From assembly GCA_030680295.1 (NCBI GenBank), contig JAUXVU010000018.1:186001-250000 (forward strand): a stretch of 64,000 bases of DNA. Direction: 5' to 3'. Made by a program: the position numbers and the translations under genes. Origin of the DNA: Moraxellaceae bacterium (GTDB taxonomy: Bacteria; Pseudomonadota; Gammaproteobacteria; Pseudomonadales; Moraxellaceae). Of this stretch, positions 16,857-26,464 are shown one piece after another (position 1 is the first letter of the stretch; every line of letters begins with the position of its first letter). The notes under the pieces were generated by a model. That model made no database searches. It was given only the letters and a program-made list of their open reading frames with translations, and was not told the origin of the DNA.

Positions 16857-17918
16857 TCAATTTAGGCCGTCTTTTGCATCTGAAGTTGCCTGTCGTCGCC
16901 AGTCACGTGGTGACAGCCCACTCCATTTGCGAAAGGCGCGGGTGAAGTTGGCCGGGTCTTGGTAACCCAGTGATTGCGCCACAGCGTCTACCGATAAAGT
17001 GGCGTTGCGTAGCAAATCGCAAGCATGTTGGTAACGGGTGGCATCCAATAAACGCTGATAACTTTGCCCCTCGGCCTGCAAGTGACGCTTTAGTGTACGT
17101 TCGGACATATGCAGAACTTGGGCGAGGGTATTGAGGTCCGGGTACTGGCCGCGGTGGCGCTGTAATAACTCACTGACCTGCTCACTTAAGCTGGTCTCAC
17201 CACGCACTAACTGCGCCATTTCTTGTTCGCATTGCGCAATGGCAATTTGTGCGGTGACGGGATTAGCCGACGCAATCGGAATATCGAGCAAGGTCACGGG
17301 AAAACGAATTTGGGGGCTGCTTTGATTAAAACGAAACCGTGGCAGGCGGTCTTGATAACGTCGGTAGTGGTTGGGCTCGGCATACGGCACCCAGATTTCA
17401 CTTAACCAGCTAGAAGGTGTTTTACCGCCATGAATCAGGCGACCAAAAATACAACATAATTCCACCAACACCATGTCATAAACGGCCTGATACAAGTCGC
17501 CGAGTGGTTTAGTCGCCTGCAGTTCGACGACTACTTGCTGGTCTTCTTGACGAATATCGACGTGGAAAAGTGGCACCCTGGCGCTTAAATAGCGTTGGCT
17601 CAGCGTCAGTGCTTCACCCACGTTCGCGCAGCTCATTAGGCCAAAACCGATAAAGCCATGTTTAGTCAGCTGACTGGCTAAACCAATCTCGTAGGCAATG
17701 CCCGGGTCTTGGCTAAGCCGCAAGGCATTGGCCAAAATCAGCGAATGTTGGGCGCCACTAATTTGCCGATCATGCTCCGCCAGTTGCGCCAAGGTTAGGC
17801 CGGTATTGGCTAAAACGTCTTGTTCAGACAGGCCACGACTGCGCATCAAGTCGACCAAAAAATGGCCATAGATGGCGGGCAAACGATTGTTGTTTAGGTC
17901 GTGATTAGGGCTATGCAC
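16857..17918 (-). CDS. AraC family transcriptional regulator
   Basis: A 353-residue regulator with an N-terminal arabinose-binding-like domain (PF12625 type; GFIGFGLMSCANVGEAL is typical) and a C-terminal AraC helix-turn-helix pair (LAQVLHMSERTLKRHLQAEG; VAQSLGYQDPANFTRAFRKWSG). This architecture often controls lipid or amino acid catabolism genes. The start is GTG 17918, immediately after the TAA of the upstream hydrolase gene, so the two are coupled. The desaturase just downstream is a plausible target (inference). Confidence 0.92.
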   Translation of the reverse strand: MHSPNHDLNNNRLPAIYGHFLVDLMRSRGLSEQDVLANTGLTLAQLAEHDRQISGAQHSLILANALRLSQDPGIAYEIGLASQLTKHGFIGFGLMSCANVGEALTLSQRYLSARVPLFHVDIRQEDQQVVVELQATKPLGDLYQAVYDMVLVELCCIFGRLIHGGKTPSSWLSEIWVPYAEPNHYRRYQDRLPRFRFNQSSPQIRFPVTLLDIPIASANPVTAQIAIAQCEQEMAQLVRGETSLSEQVSELLQRHRGQYPDLNTLAQVLHMSERTLKRHLQAEGQSYQRLLDATRYQHACDLLRNATLSVDAVAQSLGYQDPANFTRAFRKWSGLSPRDWRRQATSDAKDGLN

Positions 17919-18710
17919 TTAAATTGTCACTAGCTGCTCTTTCAGGAAGCTCAGCGTGCGATCCAGTGCGGCTCGGGTGGGCTCGCCTTCGGCATCAATT
18001 AAGTGTGTGGTGAGCACGCTGTGGGCCGGCACCCCTGTGCCTTTTTTGGCATGACGGTCGGCAATTTCAATGGTTTCTACGCCGTCACCAAATTCTTCAC
18101 GCAGACGACGAAAGCGCTCGCCGGGGCAAAGCAGGTCGCCTTCAAAACGCATGGCCAAAATACGGGCGCCGTGGTTATTGATTTTGTCGTGAGCGGCTTC
18201 AATTTCAATGGCCGAGGCATGCAGGCCAGCACGTTGTGACGGCAAAGGCCCAACCGGTAATGAGGGTTGTGATAACACCGGCGCAATCACTGGTGCATCT
18301 AACATCATGGCCAAACCAAAGTTGCCAGTCACACACATGCCGACCACACCCACGCCGGGGCCGCCGCACTCACTGTGCGCTTCACGGGCTAGGGCACGCA
18401 GCCAGTCAATAATCGGGCTGGATTCATTGGCGGCCAACACACGAAATTCACGGCTGATGCAGACATGCGCCAGCGTTTGCCCCGCGCTTAAATGGCTAAA
18501 GGGTTTGCCCGGGGTGCCAAACAGCTGCGGCATATAAATACGAAAGCCAGCGTCCGCCACACGTTGGGCAAATTTAGCCACTTCCGGGGTAATGTTGGGG
18601 ACTTCAGTCAGAATAACAACAGCGGGGCCAACGCCGGTTATAAACACATCACGGGTTTCATTTAATAGCGTGAAAGGGCGTGTCGTAAAACCGGCTAAGC
18701 GATGGCTCAT
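17919..18710 (-). CDS. Dienelactone hydrolase family protein
   Basis: A 263-residue alpha/beta hydrolase of the DLH family. The nucleophile is Cys in GVVGMCVTGNFG, as in dienelactone hydrolases, and a likely catalytic His is in PAHSVLTTHL near the end. The substrate may be a lactone or ester, but it cannot be assigned. It starts four bases after the stop of the AidB-like acyl-CoA dehydrogenase and ends against the AraC gene, forming a leftward dehydrogenase-hydrolase-regulator operon. Confidence 0.87.
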   Translation of the reverse strand: MSHRLAGFTTRPFTLLNETRDVFITGVGPAVVILTEVPNITPEVAKFAQRVADAGFRIYMPQLFGTPGKPFSHLSAGQTLAHVCISREFRVLAANESSPIIDWLRALAREAHSECGGPGVGVVGMCVTGNFGLAMMLDAPVIAPVLSQPSLPVGPLPSQRAGLHASAIEIEAAHDKINNHGARILAMRFEGDLLCPGERFRRLREEFGDGVETIEIADRHAKKGTGVPAHSVLTTHLIDAEGEPTRAALDRTLSFLKEQLVTI

Positions 18711-18714
18711 GTTG

Positions 18715-20394
18715 TTATTCCTGTAATGGGTTGCCTCGATTGATGAGTGTTTTTACATCAATGCCTCGCGGCAGGCTACCATAATTATGTTCGCCTTTGG
18801 CACTCAGACGAGACGCGATAAACGCCTCTGCCACGGCGCTATTACCGGCCTGCACTAACAGGCTGGCTTGCATAGTCAGCGCCATTTGCTCAATCACTGA
18901 ACGGGCGCGATATTCCATATCGGACAGGTCAGACAGTTCTTTTTGCAGCTGTTTAATGCTGGCATCGAGTCGCGCATCGGCACCCTTGGTTTTGGCCATT
19001 TCCACAAACCAGGTGTTCACCGCCGCCGGGGTTTTTACCATGGCGCGAATCATGTCCAGCGCCTGCACATTGCCCGAACCTTCCCAAATGGCATTAATGG
19101 GGGCGTCGCGATACAGCCTGGCCATAATGAAGTCATCCATCACGCCGTTGCCGCCAATGCATTCCATGGCTTCATAAGCATGTGCTGGGTTGCGTTTGCA
19201 AATCCAGTATTTGCCAGCAGGCAGGCCTAAACGTAACAACAGGCTTTCATGTTCGTCGTGTTTATTGTCCATGGCGCGTGCCATACGCATGGACATGGCG
19301 ACTGCGCCTTCCACTTCAAGTTGCAGATCGGCTAACACATTCTGCATGGCCGGTTGGTCAATGAGGCGTTTGCCAAAGGCAGAGCGGTGGGCAGCATGGT
19401 GAATAGCTTGTGCAACGCCGTGCCGCATGCTGGCGCTAGAACCCACCATGCAGTCAAAACGGGTGCCGGCCACCATGTCGATAATGGTCGGCACACCACG
19501 GCCTTCTTCACCGACCATCCAGCCCAAGGCACCGCGTAATTCAATTTCGGATGAGGCATTGGAGACATTGCCCATTTTGTTTTTCAGACGCTGCACCTGC
19601 ATGGGGTTTTTGCTGCCGTCTGGGCGCCAGCGTGGCACTAAGAAGCAGCTCAAACCACCAGCACTTTGCGCCAACATTAAAAAGGCGTCACACATGGGGG
19701 CCGAGGTGAACCACTTATGGCCAATTAACTCATAAGCCTGTCCCGGACCTTCACCAGCCAGTGGCCAAGCACGGGTGGTGTTGGCACGCACATCCGAACC
19801 CCCTTGTTTTTCCGTCATACCCATGCCGATGGTTAAGGCCTGTTTTTCCATATGCGGCACGTTACGTGGGTCATAGGCATTGGTCAGAATTTTAGGAATC
19901 CAGTCTTTGGCCAGTTCTGGCGTGGATTGCAGGGCAGGCACCGAGGCATAGGTCATCGACAGTGGGCAGCCATGACCGGCATCCACCTGAGTTTGCAGAT
20001 AGGACTTGGCGGCACGCACCACCGTGGCGCCGGGTCCCGGCTTAGCCCATGGGCCAGAATGCAGGCCTTCGGTAAGCGCCATGTCCATTAGCTTGTGGTA
20101 GCTGTCATGGTATTTAACTAAGTCGACACGGTTACCAAAACGGTCGTGGCTATGAAACTGAGGTTTGAACTCATTGGCCAAAAAGCCCCACTCAATCACC
20201 TCTGCGCTGCCGGTGCGAGCACCAAAGCTTGATAGTTCCGCTAGCGCAAATTCCGCCCCTTCACGTACCACGGCCTCTTTCAGTGCGGTATCACCATCAA
20301 AGGCGTTGTAGTCCACCAAGGCCGGAGTCTGGTTGAACACGTCGTGGGTGTTGGCCAGTGCATCTGGATGTAAAGAAGGGGTTGATTGATTCAT
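18715..20394 (-). CDS. AidB-like acyl-CoA dehydrogenase
   Basis: A 559-residue flavoprotein, longer than ordinary acyl-CoA dehydrogenases (about 380) and like E. coli AidB. It has the N-terminal ALVDYNAFDGDTAL, the FAD/substrate motifs MTEKQGGSDVR and RTARMA-like helices, and the AidB-type active region APINAIWEGSGNVQ. The C-terminal tail has YGSLPRGIDV. AidB is linked to the alkylation response in E. coli; relatives may oxidise branched or unusual acyl-CoAs. ATG 20394 has AGGAG seven bases upstream and is preferred to the farther ATG at 20427. It is divergent from the second desaturase. Confidence 0.88.
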   Translation of the reverse strand: MNQSTPSLHPDALANTHDVFNQTPALVDYNAFDGDTALKEAVVREGAEFALAELSSFGARTGSAEVIEWGFLANEFKPQFHSHDRFGNRVDLVKYHDSYHKLMDMALTEGLHSGPWAKPGPGATVVRAAKSYLQTQVDAGHGCPLSMTYASVPALQSTPELAKDWIPKILTNAYDPRNVPHMEKQALTIGMGMTEKQGGSDVRANTTRAWPLAGEGPGQAYELIGHKWFTSAPMCDAFLMLAQSAGGLSCFLVPRWRPDGSKNPMQVQRLKNKMGNVSNASSEIELRGALGWMVGEEGRGVPTIIDMVAGTRFDCMVGSSASMRHGVAQAIHHAAHRSAFGKRLIDQPAMQNVLADLQLEVEGAVAMSMRMARAMDNKHDEHESLLLRLGLPAGKYWICKRNPAHAYEAMECIGGNGVMDDFIMARLYRDAPINAIWEGSGNVQALDMIRAMVKTPAAVNTWFVEMAKTKGADARLDASIKQLQKELSDLSDMEYRARSVIEQMALTMQASLLVQAGNSAVAEAFIASRLSAKGEHNYGSLPRGIDVKTLINRGNPLQE

Positions 20395-20467
20395 GGCCTT
20401 GCTCCTGAGTGCATTTGCTGTAATCATACATATAAATTAACTTTACAACAAATTGAGTAATGTTTGT

Positions 20468-21490
20468 ATGGCAGTTGACCACATAAGCTCTGAAGCCGTG
20501 TTTGCACAAAGTGCAACCACCAAACAGCGAGTGACCGATGTGTTGTCGCGTGAAGAAATTCGTGCGCTAACTCAGCGTTCAGACCTGATGGGCGCTTGGG
20601 CCGTGTTGATGACTTGGGGCGGGGTGGTCGTCATTTTTACCTTGATGGCCTGGGTGAGTCAGTTTGCTTGGTGGCTAGCGCTGCCGGGAATCGTTTTGGG
20701 CATGGTTTTTTTGGCGGGCCGGCAGTTGTCATTGTCTATTTTGGTACACGACGCCGCCCATGGCACCTTATTCAAAACCAAATGGCTTAACAGCCGACTG
20801 ACCGATTGGTTATGCGCCAGACCCCTTTGGAATGACTTGGCTAAATACCGTGCTTATCACTTTATTCATCACACCCGTACTGGCACGGCAGATGACCCAG
20901 ATTTAATTCTGCGTGATGGTTATCCCACCTCACCACGTTCTTTAACTCGAAAATTTGCCCGCGACTTAAGTGGTGTGATTGGCATTAAGTTCCTTATTGG
21001 CCGTGTGCTAATGGATTTAGGCTTGATGGAATGGACGGTGACCGGCGAAGTAAAATGGCTGCCGCGGCAGTCGTGGGGGTATCACCTAAAGCATTTGGTG
21101 CGTGAAGCCATGCCCATGGTCATTACTAACATCGTGCTGTTTATGATGTTGAGCGCTGTTGGCCATGCTTGGCTGTACCTGTGTTGGGTAGGGGTACACC
21201 TAACGTTTTTTATGGTGCTAATGCGTATTCGTTCCATGGCCGAACACGCCACCTGTGCTCGTAACATTAATATGTTTGAAAACACCCGCACCGTGCGTGC
21301 TGGCTGGTTGGCTAGGGCATTGGTGGCGCCTATAGGCGTGAATTACCACATGGAGCACCATATTTTGGCGTCTTGCCCATGGTTTAAATTAAGCAAAGCA
21401 CATCAGTTATTAAAAACACGCCATGTCATTCCAGAACCACCCAGTTACTGGCAAGTCATTCAAATTATGGGCTCTGGCCAAAAAACGTAA
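20468..21490 (+). CDS. Membrane fatty acid desaturase
   Basis: A 340-residue desaturase of the FA_desaturase fold with His boxes HDAAH (94-98), HFIHH (131-135) and HMEHH (near 298), plus about four TM segments. HDAAHG and YHMEHHI fit the acyl-lipid or acyl-CoA desaturase type. ATG 20468 is chosen over TTG 20453; the Shine-Dalgarno is weak in both cases. The 73-base A/T-rich gap to the divergent AidB-like gene must hold both promoters, so the two may be co-regulated. Confidence 0.9.
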   Translation: MAVDHISSEAVFAQSATTKQRVTDVLSREEIRALTQRSDLMGAWAVLMTWGGVVVIFTLMAWVSQFAWWLALPGIVLGMVFLAGRQLSLSILVHDAAHGTLFKTKWLNSRLTDWLCARPLWNDLAKYRAYHFIHHTRTGTADDPDLILRDGYPTSPRSLTRKFARDLSGVIGIKFLIGRVLMDLGLMEWTVTGEVKWLPRQSWGYHLKHLVREAMPMVITNIVLFMMLSAVGHAWLYLCWVGVHLTFFMVLMRIRSMAEHATCARNINMFENTRTVRAGWLARALVAPIGVNYHMEHHILASCPWFKLSKAHQLLKTRHVIPEPPSYWQVIQIMGSGQKT

Positions 21491-21557
21491 CACAAGTTGT
21501 ATTGTTGCTAGTTAAAGGCTGTGGCAGGCTTTATTTTTACTTTACAGAGATGACACG

Positions 21558-22445
21558 GTGGCCATTAAGCGGCGTTATATGTGGGCTTTGAGCGTAGCGC
21601 CGGTGCTGTTAATAGGCATTTGGTTTAAACCGCTTTCGCTTGCCTACCATTGGGTTTCTTTAACGCAACTGCATCAATCCCCAGACTTGCCAAGCCTTCA
21701 TTTGGATCAATACCAAGTCAGCATCGAAGCTAAGCCATTAACGGGCATTCAGCAAAACTTATCCGGCCTAACCTATAACGACCACACAAATACCCTTATG
21801 GGTGTTACTAATCGTCCAACACAAGCCGTCGAGATGTCCTTGGCCGGCGATGTGCTGCGTATTATTCCGCTACACAATGCTAGTGACATTGAAGGCATTA
21901 CCCATATTCAGGGCTCGGAATATGTGGTGGTGTCGGAACGCAAAAACAAAGCGTATTGGATAGACATCACGCCTGACACGCAAAGTGTGAATGTAAGTCA
22001 TGCCACTAAGCACCCCATGAACATGTCGGCTTTTGATAACTTAGGTTTAGAGGGCGCATCGTGGGACGACCGTAGTCAAACCCTGTATGTGGTGCAGGAA
22101 AAGTGGCCCATGTCCATTATGACTCTGAACCAAAACCCAGATATAGGCCAAGCGCAATGGCGCCCTCAGTATTCGACGGCTTTATTTATGAGTGACTTGT
22201 CATCCATCAGTATCAGCTCCCTCACCAGTAGTCTGCTGCTGCTGAGCGATGAGTCTGCTGTGATTGCCGAGTATTCAATGACGGGGGAACTGCTGGGCAT
22301 GCTGCCCTTGTGGCGCGGCCAACATGGGCTGCAGCACAAAGTGCCGCAGCCGGAAGGGGTGGCGTTAAGCCCAGAGGGCGATATTTTTATCGTTTCTGAG
22401 CCTAATTTGTTTTATCGGTTCGAGCGGAAGGGAGCGGCGGGTTAG
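21558..22445 (+). CDS. SdiA-regulated domain protein (beta-propeller, membrane anchored)
   Basis: A 295-residue protein with one N-terminal TM anchor (about 8-30) and a periplasmic SdiA-regulated/YjiK-like domain. Key stretches are NLSGLTYNDHTNTLMGVTN, SDIEGITHI, LGLEGASWD and PQPEGVALSPEGDIFIVSEP. These repeats form a propeller-type fold; the molecular function of the family is unknown. The start is GTG 21558, with AGAG eight bases upstream; no in-frame ATG lies nearby upstream. Confidence 0.87.
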   Translation: MAIKRRYMWALSVAPVLLIGIWFKPLSLAYHWVSLTQLHQSPDLPSLHLDQYQVSIEAKPLTGIQQNLSGLTYNDHTNTLMGVTNRPTQAVEMSLAGDVLRIIPLHNASDIEGITHIQGSEYVVVSERKNKAYWIDITPDTQSVNVSHATKHPMNMSAFDNLGLEGASWDDRSQTLYVVQEKWPMSIMTLNQNPDIGQAQWRPQYSTALFMSDLSSISISSLTSSLLLLSDESAVIAEYSMTGELLGMLPLWRGQHGLQHKVPQPEGVALSPEGDIFIVSEPNLFYRFERKGAAG

Positions 22446-22570
22446 GGTGCAAGGTGTTATAGCAATGCATAGCAAGATTCGGGTCGGCAAACTCGAACTA
22501 ACCTCTTAGTGTTGTTTTTGTTCCGGTTAGGAGCACACCATAAAGTTCAATCCTGTCTGAGAGGACTGCC

Positions 22571-23419
22571 ATGTCAGACTATGACCGCATCGCAAACGCT
22601 ATGGCTTATCTTGTGGATAAGGCGGCTGACCAGCCTAGTTTGGAAGAGATTGCTGCCCACGTGCACCTGAGTCCATATCATTTTCAGCGGTTATTTTGTC
22701 GCTGGGCAGGCACAACACCAAAGCGATTTTTGCAGGCTCTAACATTGGAGCGTAGTAAAGCGTTATTGGATAACTCGCATTCCTTGCTTGATGTCTCACA
22801 TGAGCTCGGCTTAAGTGGTAGCTCAAGGCTGCATGATCATTTTGTGCAGTTGGAAGCAGTCACGCCCGGTGAGTATAAAGATCGCGGCAAGCAGCTAAAA
22901 ATACAGTACGGAGTTCATTCCACGCCGCTGGGACGCCTGTTTGTGGCAGTCACCCCGCGTGGGGTATGCAGGGCAGGGTTTATGGATTTTCACAGCATGG
23001 AAGCGCTACTGGATGACCTGCATAAAGCCTGGCCCTATAGTTTGATCACAGAAAGTACTCAATCTACGCGCTATGTTATTGACGCTTTTTTTAACAGTCG
23101 TGTTGTCTCCAGAAATGGTCCGCTCTCGTTGCATGTGTCAGGAACCAATTTCCAGATTGCGGTGTGGCGTGCCTTGCTAAGAATACCCTCCGGCGCTGTG
23201 GCCAGTTATGCTCAGGTCGCTGAGTCACTGGGTACGCCTAAGGCTGCCAGAGCAGTTGGTAATGCCATTGGCGCAAATCCGATTGCTTTACTAATTCCCT
23301 GTCATCGAGTCATACAGCAAAGCGATGCGCTGGGTGGTTATCGTTGGGGCCCCACAAAGAAGCTGATGGTACAAACATGGGAAAAAATGCAGGATGTGCC
23401 AGAGACGTTACCAGGCTGA
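22571..23419 (+). CDS. Ada-like protein: AraC DNA-binding domain plus O6-methylguanine-DNA methyltransferase
   Basis: A 282-residue protein. Residues 1-105 are an AraC-type helix-turn-helix (LEEIAAHVHLSPYHFQRLFCRWAGTTPKRF). Residues 110-275 are a methylated-DNA-protein cysteine methyltransferase domain with active site PCHRV and the downstream GGYRWG. It removes methyl groups from O6-methylguanine by suicide transfer to the Cys. The N-terminal Zn/phosphotriester domain of full Ada is absent. GAGAGGA lies upstream of the ATG. The thioesterase gene begins 16 bases later. Confidence 0.92.
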   Translation: MSDYDRIANAMAYLVDKAADQPSLEEIAAHVHLSPYHFQRLFCRWAGTTPKRFLQALTLERSKALLDNSHSLLDVSHELGLSGSSRLHDHFVQLEAVTPGEYKDRGKQLKIQYGVHSTPLGRLFVAVTPRGVCRAGFMDFHSMEALLDDLHKAWPYSLITESTQSTRYVIDAFFNSRVVSRNGPLSLHVSGTNFQIAVWRALLRIPSGAVASYAQVAESLGTPKAARAVGNAIGANPIALLIPCHRVIQQSDALGGYRWGPTKKLMVQTWEKMQDVPETLPG

Positions 23420-23435
23420 TTGGAGTCAATAAGCT

Positions 23436-23879
23436 ATGAGCGACTGTTTTCGACACTTGCTAAGAGTGCGATACGCCGAGTGTGATGGGCAGAATGTGGT
23501 CTTTAACGGGCGCTATGTCGATTATATCGATGTGGCCGTCACGGAATTTTTGCGGGTGGTGTGGGGCAACTATCAAGACATTCTTGCAACGGGTATCGAC
23601 AGCCAAGTCATTGCGCTTTCACTTAACTGGAAAGCGCCTGCTCACTTCGACGATGTGCTGGCCATTGGTGTGAAGCCAGCACGTATTGGCAACACCTCTT
23701 ACACTTTGGAGGTCAGCTTTTATCGATATGCAACGCAGACTCATATTGCATCTGCTGAAATAACCTATGTCATGGTCAGTGCGGGTGATCATAAAAAAAT
23801 GACCATTCCGCAAACGATGCGTGAGCAATTGGCGCAGGGTGCGCCGGGGGTTGTGGTGGATCATGCGGGTGCGAACTAG
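23436..23879 (+). CDS. Hotdog-fold acyl-CoA thioesterase (YbgC/FadM-like)
   Basis: A 147-residue 4HBT-family thioesterase. The N-terminal RVRYAECDGQNVVFNGRYVDY has the Asp and the Asn-x-x-Y pattern of this group. It hydrolyses acyl-CoA to free acid and CoA. The start ATG lies 16 bases after the Ada-like gene, with GGAG eleven bases upstream. The position suggests co-transcription, though no functional link to DNA repair is evident. Confidence 0.88.
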   Translation: MSDCFRHLLRVRYAECDGQNVVFNGRYVDYIDVAVTEFLRVVWGNYQDILATGIDSQVIALSLNWKAPAHFDDVLAIGVKPARIGNTSYTLEVSFYRYATQTHIASAEITYVMVSAGDHKKMTIPQTMREQLAQGAPGVVVDHAGAN

Positions 23880-23960
23880 GGTACGGCCGGCTAAAATATG
23901 ACGTTTGTCGGAAAATAAGTGTTTGGCTGGTGAAAAAACTTTATATAGTTATTTCACTTA

Positions 23961-25301
23961 ATGCTTATTAGTTTAATTCCCATGAATCCAATTCTATTAT
24001 CCGTAGCCTCTCTCTTGTTGTTATTAGTGCTGCCGATAGCTGAAGCAGCTCAGCCCATTTTGTTTCAGAACGTTCGAGTATTCGACGGCGTTAACTCAAC
24101 GCTTTCTGCACCAACCCGTGTCCTTGTTCGTGGCAACCTAATTAAGACAGTTGGACCCGAGATCACGGCTGCGGATGCCCGAGTTGTTGACGGTCGCGGC
24201 GGTACGCTGATGCCAGGTCTGATTGACGTACATGTGCATATGACATTTGGCTCAATGCCGATAACCACACTCATGTCACCAACCTTGACACCCGCTGTGG
24301 CCGAAAGTACGGCAGCCATTGAAGCGAAGGCAATGTTGTTTCGTGGATTCACAAGCGTAAGGGATGTTGGCGGACCAGTATGGGGATTGAAGGCAGGCAT
24401 TGATTCAGGTAAGTACAGTGGGCCTCGAATCTGGCCATCTGGCCCAGCCATCAGCCAGACCTCAGGTCATGGTGACATGCGACTACCGAGTGAGCCATCG
24501 CGACGCTTCTCTGGCCAAATGTCTCATGCCGAAAAGTTGGGGGCAGGCTTTATCGCAGATGGTCGCGATGAAGTATTAACGGCGGTCAGAGAAAATCTGC
24601 GTTTTGGTGCCAGTCAAATCAAGCTAATGGCGGGTGGCGGTACTAGTTCAGACTACGACCCACTTGATGTGACGCAATACACCCTTGATGAAATGAAAGC
24701 AGCTGTAGAAGCCGCAGAAGATTGGAACACTTATGTCACTGTACATGCCTACCATCCACGCTCAGTTCGTCGAGCTATCGAGGCGGGTGTGAAGTGTGTC
24801 GAACATGGTCAATTGTTGGATGAAAAGACATTGAAGCTGATGGTGGATCGTGGCGTCTGGTTATCGCTTCAGAACCTGATGGCAGACACACCCAGCATGA
24901 CTGAATCTCGACGACAAAAGCGCCAGCCATTACTTGTCGGTCAAGATTTCATCTGGCCATTAGCAAAGCGTTTAGGCGTTAAACTGGCTTGGGGCACCGA
25001 CTTCTTGTTTGATCCTGCTCTTAATATCGAGCAGAACGATTATATTCTCCGTCTTAAGCCGTGGTTCAAACCTGCCGAGATTCTTAAACTCATTACGCAT
25101 GACAACGCGCAGTTGTTAGCATTGTCAGGACCACGCTCACCCTACACCGGAAAACTGGGGGTAGTTCAAGAAGGTGCACTGGCCGATCTGATTTTGATTA
25201 ACGGTGATCCGATTGCCAATATCGATTTATTAGCCAACCCTGCTACGAACTTTGTTGTGATCATGAAGGACGGGAAAATCGTGAAGGAGATGCGTTTATG
25301 A
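23961..25301 (+). CDS. Secreted amidohydrolase (imidazolonepropionase/prolidase-like)
   Basis: A 446-residue amidohydrolase-superfamily enzyme with an N-terminal signal peptide ending near AEAAQ. Metal-binding motifs are DVHVHM, a probable carbamylated Lys in QIKLMAGGG, HAYHP, EHGQLL and GTDF. The ending GALADLILINGDP...VIMKDGKIV is typical of the family. Close types hydrolyse dipeptides or proline-capped peptides; the substrate here is not determinable. The start is ATG 23961 or ATG 23982, with no good Shine-Dalgarno for either. It marks the left border of the small-lipoprotein island. Confidence 0.87.
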   Translation: MLISLIPMNPILLSVASLLLLLVLPIAEAAQPILFQNVRVFDGVNSTLSAPTRVLVRGNLIKTVGPEITAADARVVDGRGGTLMPGLIDVHVHMTFGSMPITTLMSPTLTPAVAESTAAIEAKAMLFRGFTSVRDVGGPVWGLKAGIDSGKYSGPRIWPSGPAISQTSGHGDMRLPSEPSRRFSGQMSHAEKLGAGFIADGRDEVLTAVRENLRFGASQIKLMAGGGTSSDYDPLDVTQYTLDEMKAAVEAAEDWNTYVTVHAYHPRSVRRAIEAGVKCVEHGQLLDEKTLKLMVDRGVWLSLQNLMADTPSMTESRRQKRQPLLVGQDFIWPLAKRLGVKLAWGTDFLFDPALNIEQNDYILRLKPWFKPAEILKLITHDNAQLLALSGPRSPYTGKLGVVQEGALADLILINGDPIANIDLLANPATNFVVIMKDGKIVKEMRL

Positions 25302-25416
25302 TGACCCTCCAACTCTGCAGTTAACTCTATAAAATCCACTTTATTAAAACTTTTCCAATTGATATTCTGGCGCTTGGCGACAGACGACAACTTAACTTTG
25401 CAAAAGGACTTTGCTG

Positions 25417-25947
25417 ATGAAAAAACTACTAACCATTGTTGGTTTTGTTATTTCTGTACTTTATTTACAAGGATGTGCAAGTGGCGCCACCGTCGCGGGT
25501 ATGACAAGCACCAAGACCATCGATTCGCTTAAAGTGCGTATGGCCGACAGTATTACTGTTGCTCCAGCCGCTGGTGGCAAAGCGACTAACCCGCTTTGGA
25601 CATCACAAGTAGGCTCCAAAGATTTTGAAAGTGCACTCAAAGACACTCTGGCAAATAACAGTGTGCTTGCCGCAAGTAATGCAAAATACGTTCTATACCC
25701 CTCATTAGTCAGGCTCAATCAGCCGCTATTTGGGCTCGACCTTATGGTGCGAGCTGACGTTAATTACGTATTAAAAAATAGAGCGTCCGGTCAAGAGTTG
25801 ATGAACCAAGTTATTACCAGCTCTCATACCGCAACGGCTAGCGATTCAATGGTTGCTGTTAAGAGGTTGCGCCTGGCAAACGAAGGCGCCATTCGAAAAA
25901 ACATTGAGCTGCTTTTACATCGACTTGCGGAGCTTCCGCTGAATTAG
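25417..25947 (+). CDS. Putative lipoprotein, unknown function
   Basis: A 176-residue protein with a clear lipoprotein signal (VLYLQGCASG). AAAAGGA lies upstream of ATG 25417, which is preferred to TTG 25411. The mature part contains a region SLVRLNQPLFGLDLMVRADVNYVL, with alternating residues that suggest beta strands, followed by a C-terminal helix. I do not recognise the family with certainty. It is the first of three lipoprotein genes in the same direction. Confidence 0.7.
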   Translation: MKKLLTIVGFVISVLYLQGCASGATVAGMTSTKTIDSLKVRMADSITVAPAAGGKATNPLWTSQVGSKDFESALKDTLANNSVLAASNAKYVLYPSLVRLNQPLFGLDLMVRADVNYVLKNRASGQELMNQVITSSHTATASDSMVAVKRLRLANEGAIRKNIELLLHRLAELPLN

Positions 25948-26020
25948 TGGGTAGTGGATCAAGTGCTTAAATCCGTCATATACAGCAGTCTGTCGCCATT
26001 CTTAAATTGAGGGGGAGTTG

Positions 26021-26464
26021 ATGAATAAGTTTTGCAAGATTGTTGTGATTGTAACAACGCTCGCGCTCTGTGGTTGTGCGACTGGCTATCATAGTGCGAC
26101 GAACCCAATCCTTGGCTTCACTGGAGGATACTGGGATGAAAAGGGGCCTGGACGGCTAATTAAAGTTGGTTTCAATGGAAATGGATTCATTTCGAATGAA
26201 AAAGTTGGTGTTTATTTGCTTTACCGGTGTGCTGAAGTAGCAAAGCGAGAGGGTAGTAAATATTTTATTTTGTACTCGAGTATTCCATCCGCTATTTCAG
26301 ATCATCGAGTCTCTGAACGCGCTGTTTCGACCGTGGGAGGTAAGCCAATGACGTTTGCTTATATTCTTTTGACGAACGAACCCGGACAAGGAGTTTTGTC
26401 TAGTTCAGAAGTCATATCGCGTCTGATGCCTGAATTGAAATCGACGGGGGGTAAATTTAGATGA
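26021..26464 (+). CDS. Putative lipoprotein, CC0125/CC1285-like
   Basis: A 147-residue lipoprotein (lipobox LALCGC). The mature part has the pattern GFTGGYWDEKGPGRLIKVGFNGNGF followed by LLYRCAEVAKREG. This resembles the CC0125/CC1285 lipoprotein family, whose function is unknown. GAGGGGGAG lies just before ATG 26021 (TTG 26018 is the frame opening). Its stop overlaps the ATG of the next lipoprotein gene (ATGA). Confidence 0.78.
   Translation: MNKFCKIVVIVTTLALCGCATGYHSATNPILGFTGGYWDEKGPGRLIKVGFNGNGFISNEKVGVYLLYRCAEVAKREGSKYFILYSSIPSAISDHRVSERAVSTVGGKPMTFAYILLTNEPGQGVLSSSEVISRLMPELKSTGGKFR

Noticed and set aside
21513-21538. Terminator after the second desaturase (TAAAG...CTTTA then TTTTT)
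   Set aside because: The stem is only five base pairs plus one isolated pair, too weak to call.
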